Positions 55,611-64,000 of a stretch of DNA of 64,000 bases are shown here, in pieces. Position 1 is the stretch's first letter, and each line of letters begins with the position of its first letter. The notes under the pieces were generated by a model. It was not told the origin of the DNA, ran no database searches, and worked only from the letters and a program-made list of their open reading frames with translations. Source of the DNA: Halorussus rarus (GTDB lineage: Archaea; Halobacteriota; Halobacteria; Halobacteriales; Haladaptataceae). The translations under genes and the position numbers were made by a program. Location: the NCBI RefSeq assembly GCF_003369835.1, contig NZ_QPMJ01000003.1, positions 452,877 through 516,876 of the forward strand. The letters run 5' to 3'.

Positions 55611-56762
55611 ATGCCTCACGTCCTCGGCCGCCGCGCCACCCCCGACGACACCGCGAACGCAGACCCCGACGCCGCTCGCGGAACGCCGCCGTCCGCACAT
55701 CTCGGCGCGTACCGCGCCCGCGACGGGAGCGCCGGCGCGCGGGTCCGCGTCGACCTCGACGCGCCTCACGCCGGCCTGGTCGTCGGCAAGCGCGGTTACG
55801 GCAAGTCCTACACGCTCGGCGTCCTCGCCGAGGAACTCGCCCGCGCCGAGGGGGTCGCGCCGGTCGTCGCCGACCCGATGGGCGTCTTCTCGTCGCTCGG
55901 CTGTCTCGGTACTCGGGTCGTCGACGCCCCCCGTGTCGGGGCCGACGCGCTCGCGCCGCGGGCGTGGTGCGACCTGCTCGGGCTGGCGGCCGACGACCCG
56001 GCGGGCGCGCTGGTCTGGCAGGCCGCGGCCGCCCGCTCGACCCTCGCCGGGATGCGCGAGTTCGTCGCCGACGCCGACACCAAAGCCGACCGAGCGACCC
56101 GCCGGGCGGCCGACAACCACCTCGCGCTCGCCGAGTCGTGGGGCGTCTTCGCGCCCGACGCCCCGACCGCCGCGGACCTGCTGGCGTCGCCGGTCGACGC
56201 CGGGACGAGCGCCGGCACGGTGCTCGACCTCTCGGGACTCGACCCCGGCCCGGCGAACGCCGTCCTGCGGGCGGTCGCCGCGGGCCTCTACGACCACTGC
56301 GTCGACGGGCGACCGCCCCGGCTCCCGTGGCTGCTGCTCGACGAGGCTCACGCCTTCTTCGCGGCCGGGGCCGGCCGCGGTTCGGTCGGGTCCGCGACGA
56401 CGCGGAACGTCGCGGCGCCCGCGCTCCGGCGGGCGCTCACGCGCGGCCGCCAGCCCGGCCTGAGCCTCGTCGCGGCGACCCAGCGGCCCAGCGCGCTCCC
56501 GCCGGTCGCGGTGTCGCAGGCCGACCTCCTGCTGGCCCACCGGCTCACCTCGCGGGCGGACCTCGACGCCCTGGCGGCCGCCCGGCCCACCTACCTCGGG
56601 TCGTTCGAGGACCGGCTGCCCGACGCGCCCGGCGAGGTGCTGCTCGTCGACGACGCGACCGAGAGCGTCCACGCGGTCAGCGTCCGGGAGCGCCAGACGC
56701 CCCACGGCGGGGGCAGTCCGAGCGCGCACGAGCGCACCGGCCCGACCGCAGCCGACCGCTGA
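55611..56762 (+). CDS. HerA/VirB4-like ATPase
   Basis: A 383-aa FtsK/HerA-superfamily ATPase. Walker A is VVGKRGYGKSYT at about 56-67, Walker B and the following motif are WLLLDEAHAFF near 246, and LVAATQRPSALPP (sensor-like Gln) is near 305. It is like the small DUF87 ATPases of haloarchaea. There is no NurA nuclease next to it, so the DNA-repair role of classical HerA is not supported here; it could be a DNA or protein pump. Confidence 0.8.
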   Translation: MPHVLGRRATPDDTANADPDAARGTPPSAHLGAYRARDGSAGARVRVDLDAPHAGLVVGKRGYGKSYTLGVLAEELARAEGVAPVVADPMGVFSSLGCLGTRVVDAPRVGADALAPRAWCDLLGLAADDPAGALVWQAAAARSTLAGMREFVADADTKADRATRRAADNHLALAESWGVFAPDAPTAADLLASPVDAGTSAGTVLDLSGLDPGPANAVLRAVAAGLYDHCVDGRPPRLPWLLLDEAHAFFAAGAGRGSVGSATTRNVAAPALRRALTRGRQPGLSLVAATQRPSALPPVAVSQADLLLAHRLTSRADLDALAAARPTYLGSFEDRLPDAPGEVLLVDDATESVHAVSVRERQTPHGGGSPSAHERTGPTAADR

Positions 56763-56816
56763 CGGCGCTTCGAAACCAGTTTCCCGGTCGCCGCGCTGGT
56801 CGGAGTCGAGTATCGA

Positions 56817-57311
56817 ATGTCGGAGGAGAACGTCGAGTCGCCGGCCGCGAACGCGGTCGGCGGAAGCGAGGACGCAAGCGGAAGTGAAGCAGGGCGAGGG
56901 TCGGACGGTCCGTCGACCCCGGACCGCGCCCTCGAACGCCTGGAGCCCGCCCTGCTCGTCGCGGTCGGCGGCTTCGCCGGCGCGGCCCTCCGGCACGCCG
57001 CGGCGGTCGCGCTCCCCGGCGGTTTCCCGTGGGGCACCCTCGCGGTCAACGTCGCGGGGAGCTTCGCGCTCGGGGTCCTGCTCTACGAGGCCCGACTGAC
57101 GGGGCAGCTCGGCGCCCGGACCCGCCTCGTGCTGGGAACCGGCTTCCTCTCGTCGTTCACGACCTACAGCACCTTCGCGGTCCAGACGGCCGCGCTGGCG
57201 CCGCCGCTGGCGGTCGCCAACGCCGCCGCGAACTACGCGCTCGGGTTCGCGGCCGTGCTCGTCGGCCACGCCGCGGTCCGCTCGGTCGTCGCCCCGGAGG
57301 TGGCACGGTGA
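56817..57311 (+). CDS. crcB: Fluoride exporter CrcB, first subunit
   Basis: A 164-aa Fluc/CrcB fluoride channel subunit. After an acidic tail of about 45 residues come four membrane helices with the hallmarks VGGFAGAALRHAA, GTLAVNVAGSFALGVL and GTGFLSSFTTYSTFAVQT. The pore Asn and Phe residues are present. It overlaps the second crcB gene by four bases (GTGA), so a heterodimer is probable. Confidence 0.93.
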   Translation: MSEENVESPAANAVGGSEDASGSEAGRGSDGPSTPDRALERLEPALLVAVGGFAGAALRHAAAVALPGGFPWGTLAVNVAGSFALGVLLYEARLTGQLGARTRLVLGTGFLSSFTTYSTFAVQTAALAPPLAVANAAANYALGFAAVLVGHAAVRSVVAPEVAR

Positions 57312-57661
57312 CACCGTACCTGCTGGTCGGCGCGGGCGGGGTCCTCGGCGCGCTCTCGCGGTTCGCGGTCGGCGCGTGGCTGCCCGGCCGCCGCCGGGAC
57401 ACCCTCGCGGTGAACGTCCTCGGGAGCTTCGCGCTCGGCGCGCTCACGGTCGGGCTCGCCGACGGCTCGGCGCTGCTGACCGCGCTCGGCACCGGCTTCT
57501 GCGGGGCGTTCACGACGTTCTCGAGCTTCGCCGTCGAGACCGTCGAGCTGCACGAGGACGGCGCGACGCGGGTGGCGGTCGGCAACGCCGCGGTCCACCT
57601 GGTCGGCGCTTTGCTCGCGGTCGCGCTCGGCGGGTGGACGGCGACGGCCGTCGCCGGCTGA
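57308..57661 (+). CDS. crcB: Fluoride exporter CrcB, second subunit
   Basis: A 117-aa partner of the preceding gene with the same motifs (VGAGGVLGALSRFAVGAWL, DTLAVNVLGSFALGAL, GTGFCGAFTTFSSFAVETVEL). Paired unequal CrcB genes usually make antiparallel heterodimers. The start is GTG 57308, overlapping the first gene's stop. A fluoride riboswitch is not apparent upstream of 56817. Confidence 0.92.
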   Translation: MTPYLLVGAGGVLGALSRFAVGAWLPGRRRDTLAVNVLGSFALGALTVGLADGSALLTALGTGFCGAFTTFSSFAVETVELHEDGATRVAVGNAAVHLVGALLAVALGGWTATAVAG

Positions 57662-57829
57662 GCGCTCGCGCGTCGCAGCGCCCGTTCGTCCGAATCGGGG
57701 GCCCGGGGACGTTTCCGCGAATCGAGGCGACTGCGACCGCGAAATTCCGCCCGCAGGAACCGGCGACGACAGCGAAGTCCTGCGAACACGTCGCAAACTT
57801 TAGTATGGAGGAACGAGGTGGGAAAATCG

Positions 57830-58948
57830 ATGCCACTGCGCCCCACCGACACCGACCTTCTCGCGGACATCTGTACGTCGGTCGCGCTACGGAACTACGG
57901 GTTCCTGTACGTCGACCGCGTCAACGACGAGATACGGTCACAGTACGAGAGCGCCGACAAGAGTCCGCTGAAGGCGAGTTCGCTGTCCCAGACGGAGATC
58001 AAGAAGGCGATGGACGACGTCGTCGCCGACGAGTACTCCGAGCTCCAGCGGCTCCGCACGGGCGTCTACTACTACGACCCCTTCGGGACGGGCGACGACG
58101 AGGGGGTCGCCACCGAGCTCACCACGCTGTTCCGCCAGCAGCTCGTGGTCACCAGCGAGGAGCTCCGGTCGCGGTTCGACCTCGCCATCGACGACATCGA
58201 CTTCTTCGCCGACGAACTGGCCGACCGGAACCTGGTCCGACGGATCGCCACCGGGGAGCGGGACTACTACACCATCGGCTCGCGGCTCAAGGAGCAGGCC
58301 GGAGAGGCCGGGGTCGACGCCAGGCTCCGCGAGAAGGCGACCTACGGCAAGCTCGCCCACGACCAGCTCGAGAAGGTCATCAACGTGTCGGCGACCGCGG
58401 ACGTCATCCGGTACCTCGAGGCCGAGGAGTTCGTGATCGACCTCGACGGCGAGTACCTGGTCGAGAGCGCCATCCCCCGGTTCGGCGAGTACCTCGCCGA
58501 CCGCATCGCCGACGACGTCGAGACCGAGTTCGAGAACTCCGGCTACGTCCTGCCCGAGCCGGAGTTCGGCCAGGTGGTCGAGAACGAGATCGACGAGCGC
58601 TCGGACGTACTGGCCCAGGCCCGCGCGGTCCGGGGCGACATCCTCGACGCGACCGAGAAGGCCCTGACCGACGAGCTGGGCCTCGACGCCGACGGACCGG
58701 TGGTCCGCCAGACCGAGGCGTTCGAGTCGTACGTCGACCGGCGCGCCGAGGAGATCCACCGGGAGGTCACCGAGAGCGGCGAGCGCCTCGCCACCGAGTC
58801 GGACTTCCGCGAGGTCGGCCACCCGCTGGTCGAGGAGGTCCACGTCGGCACCGCACAGCAGGCCAACGAGTACGCCAGGGACGCGATCCGCGAGCGGTTC
58901 GACGAACGGGTCACCGAGGAGTTCCGGGTCGAGCCCTCCGACTCCTGA
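57830..58948 (+). CDS. Winged-helix-like protein of the AAA operon
   Basis: A 372-aa soluble acidic protein I do not recognise. Helix-rich segments look like winged helices, the clearest being residues 97-152 (ELTTLFRQQLVVTSEELRSRFDLAIDDIDFFADELADRNLVRRIATGERDYYTIG) and about 175-215 (LEKVINVSATADVIRYLEAEEFVIDLDGEYLVES). No enzyme motif is visible. It leads an operon followed by a coiled-coil protein, a third small winged-helix-like protein and an AAA ATPase. An AT-rich tract (AACTTTAG) lies about 30 bp upstream. Confidence 0.65.
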   Translation: MPLRPTDTDLLADICTSVALRNYGFLYVDRVNDEIRSQYESADKSPLKASSLSQTEIKKAMDDVVADEYSELQRLRTGVYYYDPFGTGDDEGVATELTTLFRQQLVVTSEELRSRFDLAIDDIDFFADELADRNLVRRIATGERDYYTIGSRLKEQAGEAGVDARLREKATYGKLAHDQLEKVINVSATADVIRYLEAEEFVIDLDGEYLVESAIPRFGEYLADRIADDVETEFENSGYVLPEPEFGQVVENEIDERSDVLAQARAVRGDILDATEKALTDELGLDADGPVVRQTEAFESYVDRRAEEIHREVTESGERLATESDFREVGHPLVEEVHVGTAQQANEYARDAIRERFDERVTEEFRVEPSDS

Positions 58949-58993
58949 CCGCGACCGCACCGCCGCACAGTAAACACCAGGAAACCGACAACG

Positions 58994-60031
58994 ATGACGA
59001 AGAAATACCGCAACTTCACCGAGACCGAGATGGGCGACGGCACGTACGTCGTCGCCGAGCCAGTCAGCCAGACAGACGAAGCCGTCCGCATGGAGGCCGG
59101 ATGGTTCGACACCGAGGACGACATCGCGGGCGAGTGGGAGAAGCCCATCGGCGCCATCATCCGCAACGACCTGACCGGCGGGATGGAGCTGACCGAGGGC
59201 ACCGGCACCCTCTCGCGACGCCAGGCGGTCGAGAACCTGGCCGAGGCCACCGACGACGGCGACCCGCTGGTCTCCGGCGAGGCCGAGGCCGAGGCGCTCG
59301 TCGACTACTTCGCCGCCAACGACGTGCTCGAACTCGACGGCAACGACGTGGTGCTGCTCGAGGACCCCAACGAGGTGTCGGGAAAGATGGTGCTCAACTG
59401 GGCGGCAGCGATGGCGGCCTGCGTCGACAAGATCGACGAGACGATGAACCGGTTCGAGCGCGCCAAGGAGAAGCTCCAGAAGCACATGGAGGACGTCGAC
59501 GCCGAGCCCCAGCGCACCGAGGAGCTGATGAAGGAGAAGGCCCAGGAGCTGATGGCGCTGGGCGACGGGTCGGGGTTCCCCGACCGGAGCGACCTCGCCG
59601 AGCAGGACCGCCAGAAGTACGACGTCCTGCGCGAGGACTTCATCTACTACAAGAAGCTCAACGAGGCGGGCCAGCAGAACGTCTCGACCGCCCAGCAGGG
59701 CGTCGACCAGATCGCCAACATCATCCAGAAGCTCGAGGGCGCCCGCGAGGTGCTCGACCAGAAGCAGGGCCAGGTCCGGACCCGGGCCCTCAAGGAGCGG
59801 GTGTTCCCCGAGAGCGAGGTCAACATCGCGATGAACATGGGCGAGCTGGTGACCAGCCTCGCGGGCGTCGGCAGCATCGAGGAGGAGGCCGAGAGCATGT
59901 CGGAGGACGACGTCGAGGCCGCGGTGACCGACGTGCTCAGCGACACCCAGAACATCGAGGCGGCGCTCGACGACACCCTCGGCGACGAGGCCGAGGCACA
60001 GGAGGGCCGGGCCAGCGAGTTCACCGTGTAG
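58994..60031 (+). CDS. Coiled-coil protein with N-terminal winged-helix-like segment
   Basis: A 345-aa protein. Residues about 72-126 look like a winged helix (TLSRRQAVENLAEATDDGDPLVSGEAEAEALVDYFAANDVLELDGNDVVLLEDP). About 138-250 form a long heptad coiled coil (DKIDETMNRFERAKEKLQKHMEDV ... GVDQIANIIQKLEGAREVLDQ). The C-terminal 70 residues are acidic helices (ESMSEDDVEAAVTDVLSDTQNIEAALDDTLG). The design, a helical hairpin with an acidic helical tail upstream of an AAA ATPase, is reminiscent of ESCRT-III-like proteins; I cannot establish homology. It ends one base before the next gene. Confidence 0.65.
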   Translation: MTKKYRNFTETEMGDGTYVVAEPVSQTDEAVRMEAGWFDTEDDIAGEWEKPIGAIIRNDLTGGMELTEGTGTLSRRQAVENLAEATDDGDPLVSGEAEAEALVDYFAANDVLELDGNDVVLLEDPNEVSGKMVLNWAAAMAACVDKIDETMNRFERAKEKLQKHMEDVDAEPQRTEELMKEKAQELMALGDGSGFPDRSDLAEQDRQKYDVLREDFIYYKKLNEAGQQNVSTAQQGVDQIANIIQKLEGAREVLDQKQGQVRTRALKERVFPESEVNIAMNMGELVTSLAGVGSIEEEAESMSEDDVEAAVTDVLSDTQNIEAALDDTLGDEAEAQEGRASEFTV

Positions 60032-60032
60032 C

Positions 60033-60677
60033 ATGCAGGCCCAGTCGCTCCTCGGTAGCGCCCGCGCGGTCGACCGCCGGCTCGACGACCTGCTGGCGTC
60101 GACCCTGCTCGCCGACGACCCCGCCGCGTGGAGCCACGCCGCGGTCGTCCGCGAGACGCTGACCGACGTGGCCGAGCAGCTCCGGGCGAGCGCGCCCTTT
60201 CCGACGGGCGGGGACCCCGCCCCGGCCGCCGGCCAGTTCCGCGGTCTGCTCGGGGTGCTCGCCGACTGCGAGCGGCCGACGCCCGACCGGGTCGCGGCCG
60301 GCCTCGACGGCGGCGAGGCGACGCTCGACCGGCTCCGCGAGGCCGGCCGGGTCGAGGTCCGGGGCCCCCGGCTGGTCGTTCCGCTGGGCCGGGACCCCGC
60401 GGGGAGCAACTGGTGGGCGCTGCTGGAGTTCCTGGCCGAGTCGGTCGCCGACCTCGAAGCGAAGGCCAGCCGGATCCACGGCCGGGCGGTCGTGGACGGC
60501 GCCGACGCGCCGGTGGTCGACGCCTGGGACTCCGTGACCGAGCGCCTCGACGCGCTCGGCGAGGTACTGGACGAGACGACAGCCAACGGTCGGTACGCCG
60601 AGCGGAGCGTGACCGCCACCGGCGGTCCCGAGGAGTTCGTCGCGTGGACGGCCGACCAGTTCCGGAGGGAAGGATGA
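60033..60677 (+). CDS. Small helical/winged-helix-like protein of the AAA operon
   Basis: A 214-aa protein, unrecognised. It is helix-rich at the N terminus (LLGSARAVDRRLDDLLASTLLADDPAAW), with a winged-helix-like segment at about 70-118 (GLLGVLADCERPTPDRVAAGLDGGEATLDRLREAGRVEVRGPRLVVPLG) and more helices after it. It starts one base after the coiled-coil gene and its stop overlaps the AAA ATPase start (ATGA). Translation of all three is thus coupled, and a complex is likely. Confidence 0.6.
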   Translation: MQAQSLLGSARAVDRRLDDLLASTLLADDPAAWSHAAVVRETLTDVAEQLRASAPFPTGGDPAPAAGQFRGLLGVLADCERPTPDRVAAGLDGGEATLDRLREAGRVEVRGPRLVVPLGRDPAGSNWWALLEFLAESVADLEAKASRIHGRAVVDGADAPVVDAWDSVTERLDALGEVLDETTANGRYAERSVTATGGPEEFVAWTADQFRREG

Positions 60678-62332
60678 ACAAGACGAACCTACAACCGATA
60701 ACCAACGAGAGCCAGCCGACCTCGCACGTCAAGGTCGGCGAGAGCAGGGTCAAGTCGTCGGACGTCGTCCGACTGGAGCACCGCGGCATCGACGCGTTCT
60801 TCTACGCCAAGCCGGTCGAGGACTTCGTCGGCGGCATCGGGAACAAGGTCAAGTTCCACGACAACGTCGCCTCGCTGTTCGGCGGCATCGACTTCTCGTC
60901 GCCGTTCTACGTCGACGCGAAGGTGAGCAAGCGCGACGTCGAGGTCTGTCGGACGGTCGAGCTCCGGGTCCGGGGCGCGCCCGAGGAGCAGATCGAGCAG
61001 TTCATGCGCGAGAGCGAGTACCTCGTCCACAACATGGAGGAGGTCGTCTCGAACGGCGACGACCTCGTCCCGGTCCAGGTGTACTCGATGGAGCCGTCGG
61101 GCTACCGTACCCTGCGCGTGACCGACGACACCGACATCGAGTTCGTCTCGCGGTCGGACGTCGAGGACCGCGCCCCGGATGGTCCCGGCGGCGCCGGCGG
61201 CGGGTCCGGCGACGGGGCGGGTCCCGCCGGTCCGGGCGGCCCCGGCGGCGACAGCGAGAACGACGTCGACATCGACGTCACCCCGAAGAAGCCGACCAAG
61301 AGCTTCGAGGAGGACGTCGCGGGCCTCGACACCGTCAAGCGGACCGCCCGGACGATGCTGGCGATGTTCGACCCCCAGAAGCAGAGCGAGGTCGAGCGCC
61401 GCTACGGCGAGGGGTTCGCCTCGCGGGGCGGGAGCATGCTGCTGTACGGCCCGCCCGGTTGCGGGAAGACCCTTGTCTCGGAGGCCATCGCCCACGAGGC
61501 CAAGAACGAGACCGACATCGAGGACGAGTACGGCGACGTGAAGTTCCTCGAGGTCAAGGGCGGCGACGTGCTCTCGCGGTACCCCGGCGAGTCCGAGCGC
61601 CGCATCGAGGCGGTGTTCGACCAGGCCCACCGGGTCGCCCAGGACGGGTTCGCGGTGCTGTTCTTCGACGAGGTCGAGACGCTCATCCCCGACCGGAGCG
61701 ACGACAGCCTCCAGCGCCACGAGCGGTCGCTGACCAACGCCTTCCTCCAGGAGATGAACGACATCGAGGACAACCTGCTGGTCATCGGCGCGACCAACAT
61801 GCCGTTCACCATCGACCCGGCCGCGACCAGGCGGTTCCCCATCCAGCAGTTCATCCCCCAGCCCGACGCCGAGGTGATGGCTCAGGTCTGGGAGGTCAAC
61901 CTCCGGGACCTGCCCGACGCCGACGAGATCGACTTCCGGCGGCTGGGCGAGGAGTCGGTCGGCTACACCCCCGCGGAGGTCGCCGACCGCGTGCTGGGCA
62001 GCGACCTCCAGCGGGAGTTCGTCGAGAGCGTGGTCCGGCCCGACCGCGAACCGATCACCCCCGACACCGAGTACCTGCTGTCGTGGCTCGAGGACACTGA
62101 ACCCAAGACGGTCCGCCAGTACGTCTCCAGCGTCCGCGAGCAGTTAGACGATCTGGAAGGCTACCCGGAGATGCAGCGCTACATCGAGGAGCAGGCCGCG
62201 GAGCACGACATCTCGCTCGGCACCGGCCGCGGCGGGCTCGGCGAACTGCTGGCGTCGGCGACCGGCCGGGGCGGCGGGAGTGACTCCGCCGCCGACGAGT
62301 CCGCCGGCGATTCCGGAGGGGCCGAGCCGTGA
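60674..62332 (+). CDS. AAA ATPase with unique N-domain and single ATPase domain
   Basis: A 552-aa protein. Residues 1-165 are a distinct N-domain I do not recognise (VGGIGNKVKFHDNVASLFGGIDFSSPFYVDAKVSKRDVEVCRTV). A Gly/Pro/Asp linker (about 168-205) leads to one classical AAA domain. Walker A is GPPGCGKT at 259-266, Walker B is LFFDE with D332-E333, and sensor 1 is VIGATN. The end motif AATRRFPIQQFIPQPD resembles the RRF and IPLPD motifs of Vps4/katanin-type ATPases. The last 60 residues are disordered. It should form a hexameric unfoldase or disassembly motor. The start overlaps the preceding stop. Confidence 0.85.
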   Translation: MNKTNLQPITNESQPTSHVKVGESRVKSSDVVRLEHRGIDAFFYAKPVEDFVGGIGNKVKFHDNVASLFGGIDFSSPFYVDAKVSKRDVEVCRTVELRVRGAPEEQIEQFMRESEYLVHNMEEVVSNGDDLVPVQVYSMEPSGYRTLRVTDDTDIEFVSRSDVEDRAPDGPGGAGGGSGDGAGPAGPGGPGGDSENDVDIDVTPKKPTKSFEEDVAGLDTVKRTARTMLAMFDPQKQSEVERRYGEGFASRGGSMLLYGPPGCGKTLVSEAIAHEAKNETDIEDEYGDVKFLEVKGGDVLSRYPGESERRIEAVFDQAHRVAQDGFAVLFFDEVETLIPDRSDDSLQRHERSLTNAFLQEMNDIEDNLLVIGATNMPFTIDPAATRRFPIQQFIPQPDAEVMAQVWEVNLRDLPDADEIDFRRLGEESVGYTPAEVADRVLGSDLQREFVESVVRPDREPITPDTEYLLSWLEDTEPKTVRQYVSSVREQLDDLEGYPEMQRYIEEQAAEHDISLGTGRGGLGELLASATGRGGGSDSAADESAGDSGGAEP

Positions 62333-64000
62333 GCGATCCCGGTCCCGCGGGCGGGTACGCCCCGACCGAGTCGTTCGAGGCCGGCCGGGTCACTGCCGCG
62401 GCCGCCGACGCCGACCGGGTCGCGCTCGGCACCGACGCCGGCGCGGTCGAGATCGTGGCGACCGACGGCCGGATCACCGTGGAGTTCGACGCGCCGATAA
62501 CCGACCTCGCGGTCGGCAACCGGGTGTACGCGCTGGTCGACGGCACCGTGGCCGCGCTCTCGACCGCGGGGACCAGGGTCTGGTCGGTCGACCTCCCCGA
62601 GGCCGAGGAGCTCGCGGCGCTGCCCGAGGCCGACGTGCTGGGCGTGGTCACCGACGACGACCGGCTGCTGGGGTTCGACGGCGAGACCGGCGGCCGGGAG
62701 TTCGAAGTCGACCGGCCCCACGCCGACGTGACCGACGACCCCGGCTTCTTCGGGAGCGGCGGCGCGTTCGTCCTGGTGGCGTGGTCGTTCCTCGCGGTCC
62801 GGAACCTCGACGGCAGCGAGCGGTTCGACGAGAACCTCGACGGCGCCATCGAGTCGGCTGGTATCGTCGACGACACCATCGTGGTCTCGCTCAAGGACGA
62901 GCGGGTGGTCGGCGTCGACCTGACGACCGGCGAGCAGCGGTGGGAGCGCGAGCTCGCGGTCACCGAGCTCCCCGACCGCGGCGAGGAGACGCTGCTGTTC
63001 ACCGCCGAGGAGCGGCTGGTGTCGCTCGACGCCGACGGCGACTACGTCCCGGTCGCCGACCTGCCGAGCGGCGACGTCTACCCGACCAGCGGCGGCGACC
63101 TCTTCTGCGCTGTCGCCGACGGCACCATCGCGGTGTACCGCTCGACCGCCGACCCGACCGCGGCGCTCGACGCGTCGGTGGGGACCGACCGGCTCGTCCC
63201 GGGAGCGACCGAGACCGTCGACCTGACCGTCGAGAACGCCGGCGACCGCCCGGTTGCGGCCGCGCTCCGGGTCGACGGCGAGGGCGTCTCGCTCCGGGGG
63301 GCCGACTGGGAGGTCGACCTCGCGCCAGGCGAGTCGGCGACCCACACCGCGTCGGTCGACGCGGTCAGTGCCGACGACACCGCCGCGCTCGCGGTCGCGG
63401 CCGACGGCGACCACCTCGCCTCGACGTCGCTGCCGGTCGAGGCCGCGCCCGGCGCGTCGCTCGCGGCTGCGGTCGAACTCGACGCGGTGACCGACGGCGC
63501 GGCCGAACTCGCGGTCGCCGTCGAGAACGAGGGCGACGCCCCCGCGACCCACGTCTCGGTGTCGCCCGGCGACGCGCGACTGGGGCGACTCGCGCCCGGC
63601 GAGTCCGCCACCGCCTCGCTGGAGGTCCCCTACGAGCCGGGGACCGCGGTGCCGGTCTCGGTCCGGTCCGACGACGATGCGGTCGAGGTCGAGGCCGCGC
63701 TCCCCGACCGCGGTTGCGAGGTCGACCTCGCGACCGCCGACGGGTTCGTGGACGCGACCGTCGAGAACCGGACCGACGCGACCGTGACCGACGAGCTGAC
63801 GATCCGGGGCGACTGCTTCGACCGGCCGGTCGAGCGCCGGGTCGACCTCCCCGCCGGCGCCCGGCTGGTCGTCGCGCTCCGGCCCGACGCGGTCGCCGAC
63901 GCCGCGACCGTGGAGGCGGAGCTGGCCGGCGCGGGCGCGACCGCGTCGGCGCGGTTCGAGGCCGACGAGTTCGGCGGCGCCCGCGGCCGGGCGGACCGGG
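62329..64000 (+). CDS. Beta-propeller/Ig-like protein, truncated by the window end
   Basis: An open frame of 557 codons from GTG 62329 (overlapping the AAA stop as GTGA) to the edge without a stop. Residues 1-260 contain propeller-like repeats (GVDLTTGEQRWEREL, LGFDGETGGREFEV, VSLDADGDYVPVAD), as in PQQ-propellers. From about 270 there are repeated CARDB/NEW3-type beta domains (TVDLTVENAGDRPVAAALRVDGEGVSL, AELAVAVENEGDAPATHVSV). No signal peptide is visible, so it may stay in the cytoplasm with the ATPase. Coupled translation supports membership of the same complex. Confidence 0.8.
   Translation, partial: MSDPGPAGGYAPTESFEAGRVTAAAADADRVALGTDAGAVEIVATDGRITVEFDAPITDLAVGNRVYALVDGTVAALSTAGTRVWSVDLPEAEELAALPEADVLGVVTDDDRLLGFDGETGGREFEVDRPHADVTDDPGFFGSGGAFVLVAWSFLAVRNLDGSERFDENLDGAIESAGIVDDTIVVSLKDERVVGVDLTTGEQRWERELAVTELPDRGEETLLFTAEERLVSLDADGDYVPVADLPSGDVYPTSGGDLFCAVADGTIAVYRSTADPTAALDASVGTDRLVPGATETVDLTVENAGDRPVAAALRVDGEGVSLRGADWEVDLAPGESATHTASVDAVSADDTAALAVAADGDHLASTSLPVEAAPGASLAAAVELDAVTDGAAELAVAVENEGDAPATHVSVSPGDARLGRLAPGESATASLEVPYEPGTAVPVSVRSDDDAVEVEAALPDRGCEVDLATADGFVDATVENRTDATVTDELTIRGDCFDRPVERRVDLPAGARLVVALRPDAVADAATVEAELAGAGATASARFEADEFGGARGRADR

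Noticed and set aside
56763..56816. Fluoride riboswitch before the crcB pair
   Set aside because: The 54-bp gap is too short and shows no pseudoknot-like pairing of that RNA class.
57938..60619. 893-codon minus-strand frame over the AAA operon genes
   Set aside because: Leu/Val/Asp-rich antisense shadow of the coiled-coil and winged-helix genes, which are packed with overlaps and one-base gaps in the plus direction.

Overview
The window is a high-GC stretch of a haloarchaeal (class Halobacteria) chromosome. The proteins are strongly acidic. Archaeal markers are present (aIF1/SUI1, ribosomal protein L10e, type II GAPDH, a bacterio-opsin-activator-type HTH, F420 enzymes), and many small genes match haloarchaea-only families. 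I cannot name the genus with confidence. There is no rRNA, no CRISPR array and no recognisable transposase or integrase. Two tRNA genes are present (Val-UAC and Phe-GAA).

Layout. 1-5 kb: a phosphoesterase, a PQQ-propeller protein, and an overlapping F420 pair (cofE and a Mer-like reductase). 5-10 kb: a TetR regulator with a probable operator, then a MoxR/DUF58/transglutaminase operon. 10-23 kb: housekeeping genes (aIF1, rhodanese, RNB nuclease, UDG, NUDIX, RimI-like, aconitase, dUTPase-like, TrpB) mixed with haloarchaeal DUFs. 23-30.2 kb: an accessory cell-surface locus. 30-38 kb: an FAD oxidoreductase, otsA-otsB trehalose synthesis, a disordered Arg/Gly-rich protein and an ABC exporter. 38.7-40.8 kb: two tRNAs with unusual repeats behind them and two microproteins. 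40.8-57.7 kb: J-domain ferredoxin, carbonic anhydrase, Csp, AIM24, a rhomboid-like protein, L10e, an ATP-grasp enzyme, GAPDH, Hsp20, a methyltransferase trio, a HerA-like ATPase and a CrcB pair. 57.8-64 kb: a tightly packed operon of unknown function that runs off the edge.

Two systems stand out. The first (23354-30218) has four exported proteins related to TasA/camelysin, several with a Tat-like twin arginine plus the AYFSDTE motif. It also has two Thr-rich membrane-anchored proteins and a dedicated ER/SipW-type signal peptidase. It looks like a self-contained surface filament or matrix locus. Its intergenic gaps carry repeated tRNA-T-arm-like hairpins. The second (57830-end) has three proteins with apparent winged-helix segments (one also a long coiled coil), a single-domain AAA ATPase with RRF and IPxPD-type motifs, and a beta-propeller protein. 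The first four genes have no recognised function, and the arrangement resembles an ESCRT-II/III/Vps4 set in outline only.

The third theme is small non-coding structure. Both tRNAs are followed by elements that end in a copy of their own 3' end and share a roughly 60-bp core containing an inverted copy of the cognate T-loop. Paired short palindromes recur between genes and also inside the reading frames of the FAD oxidoreductase and GAPDH.
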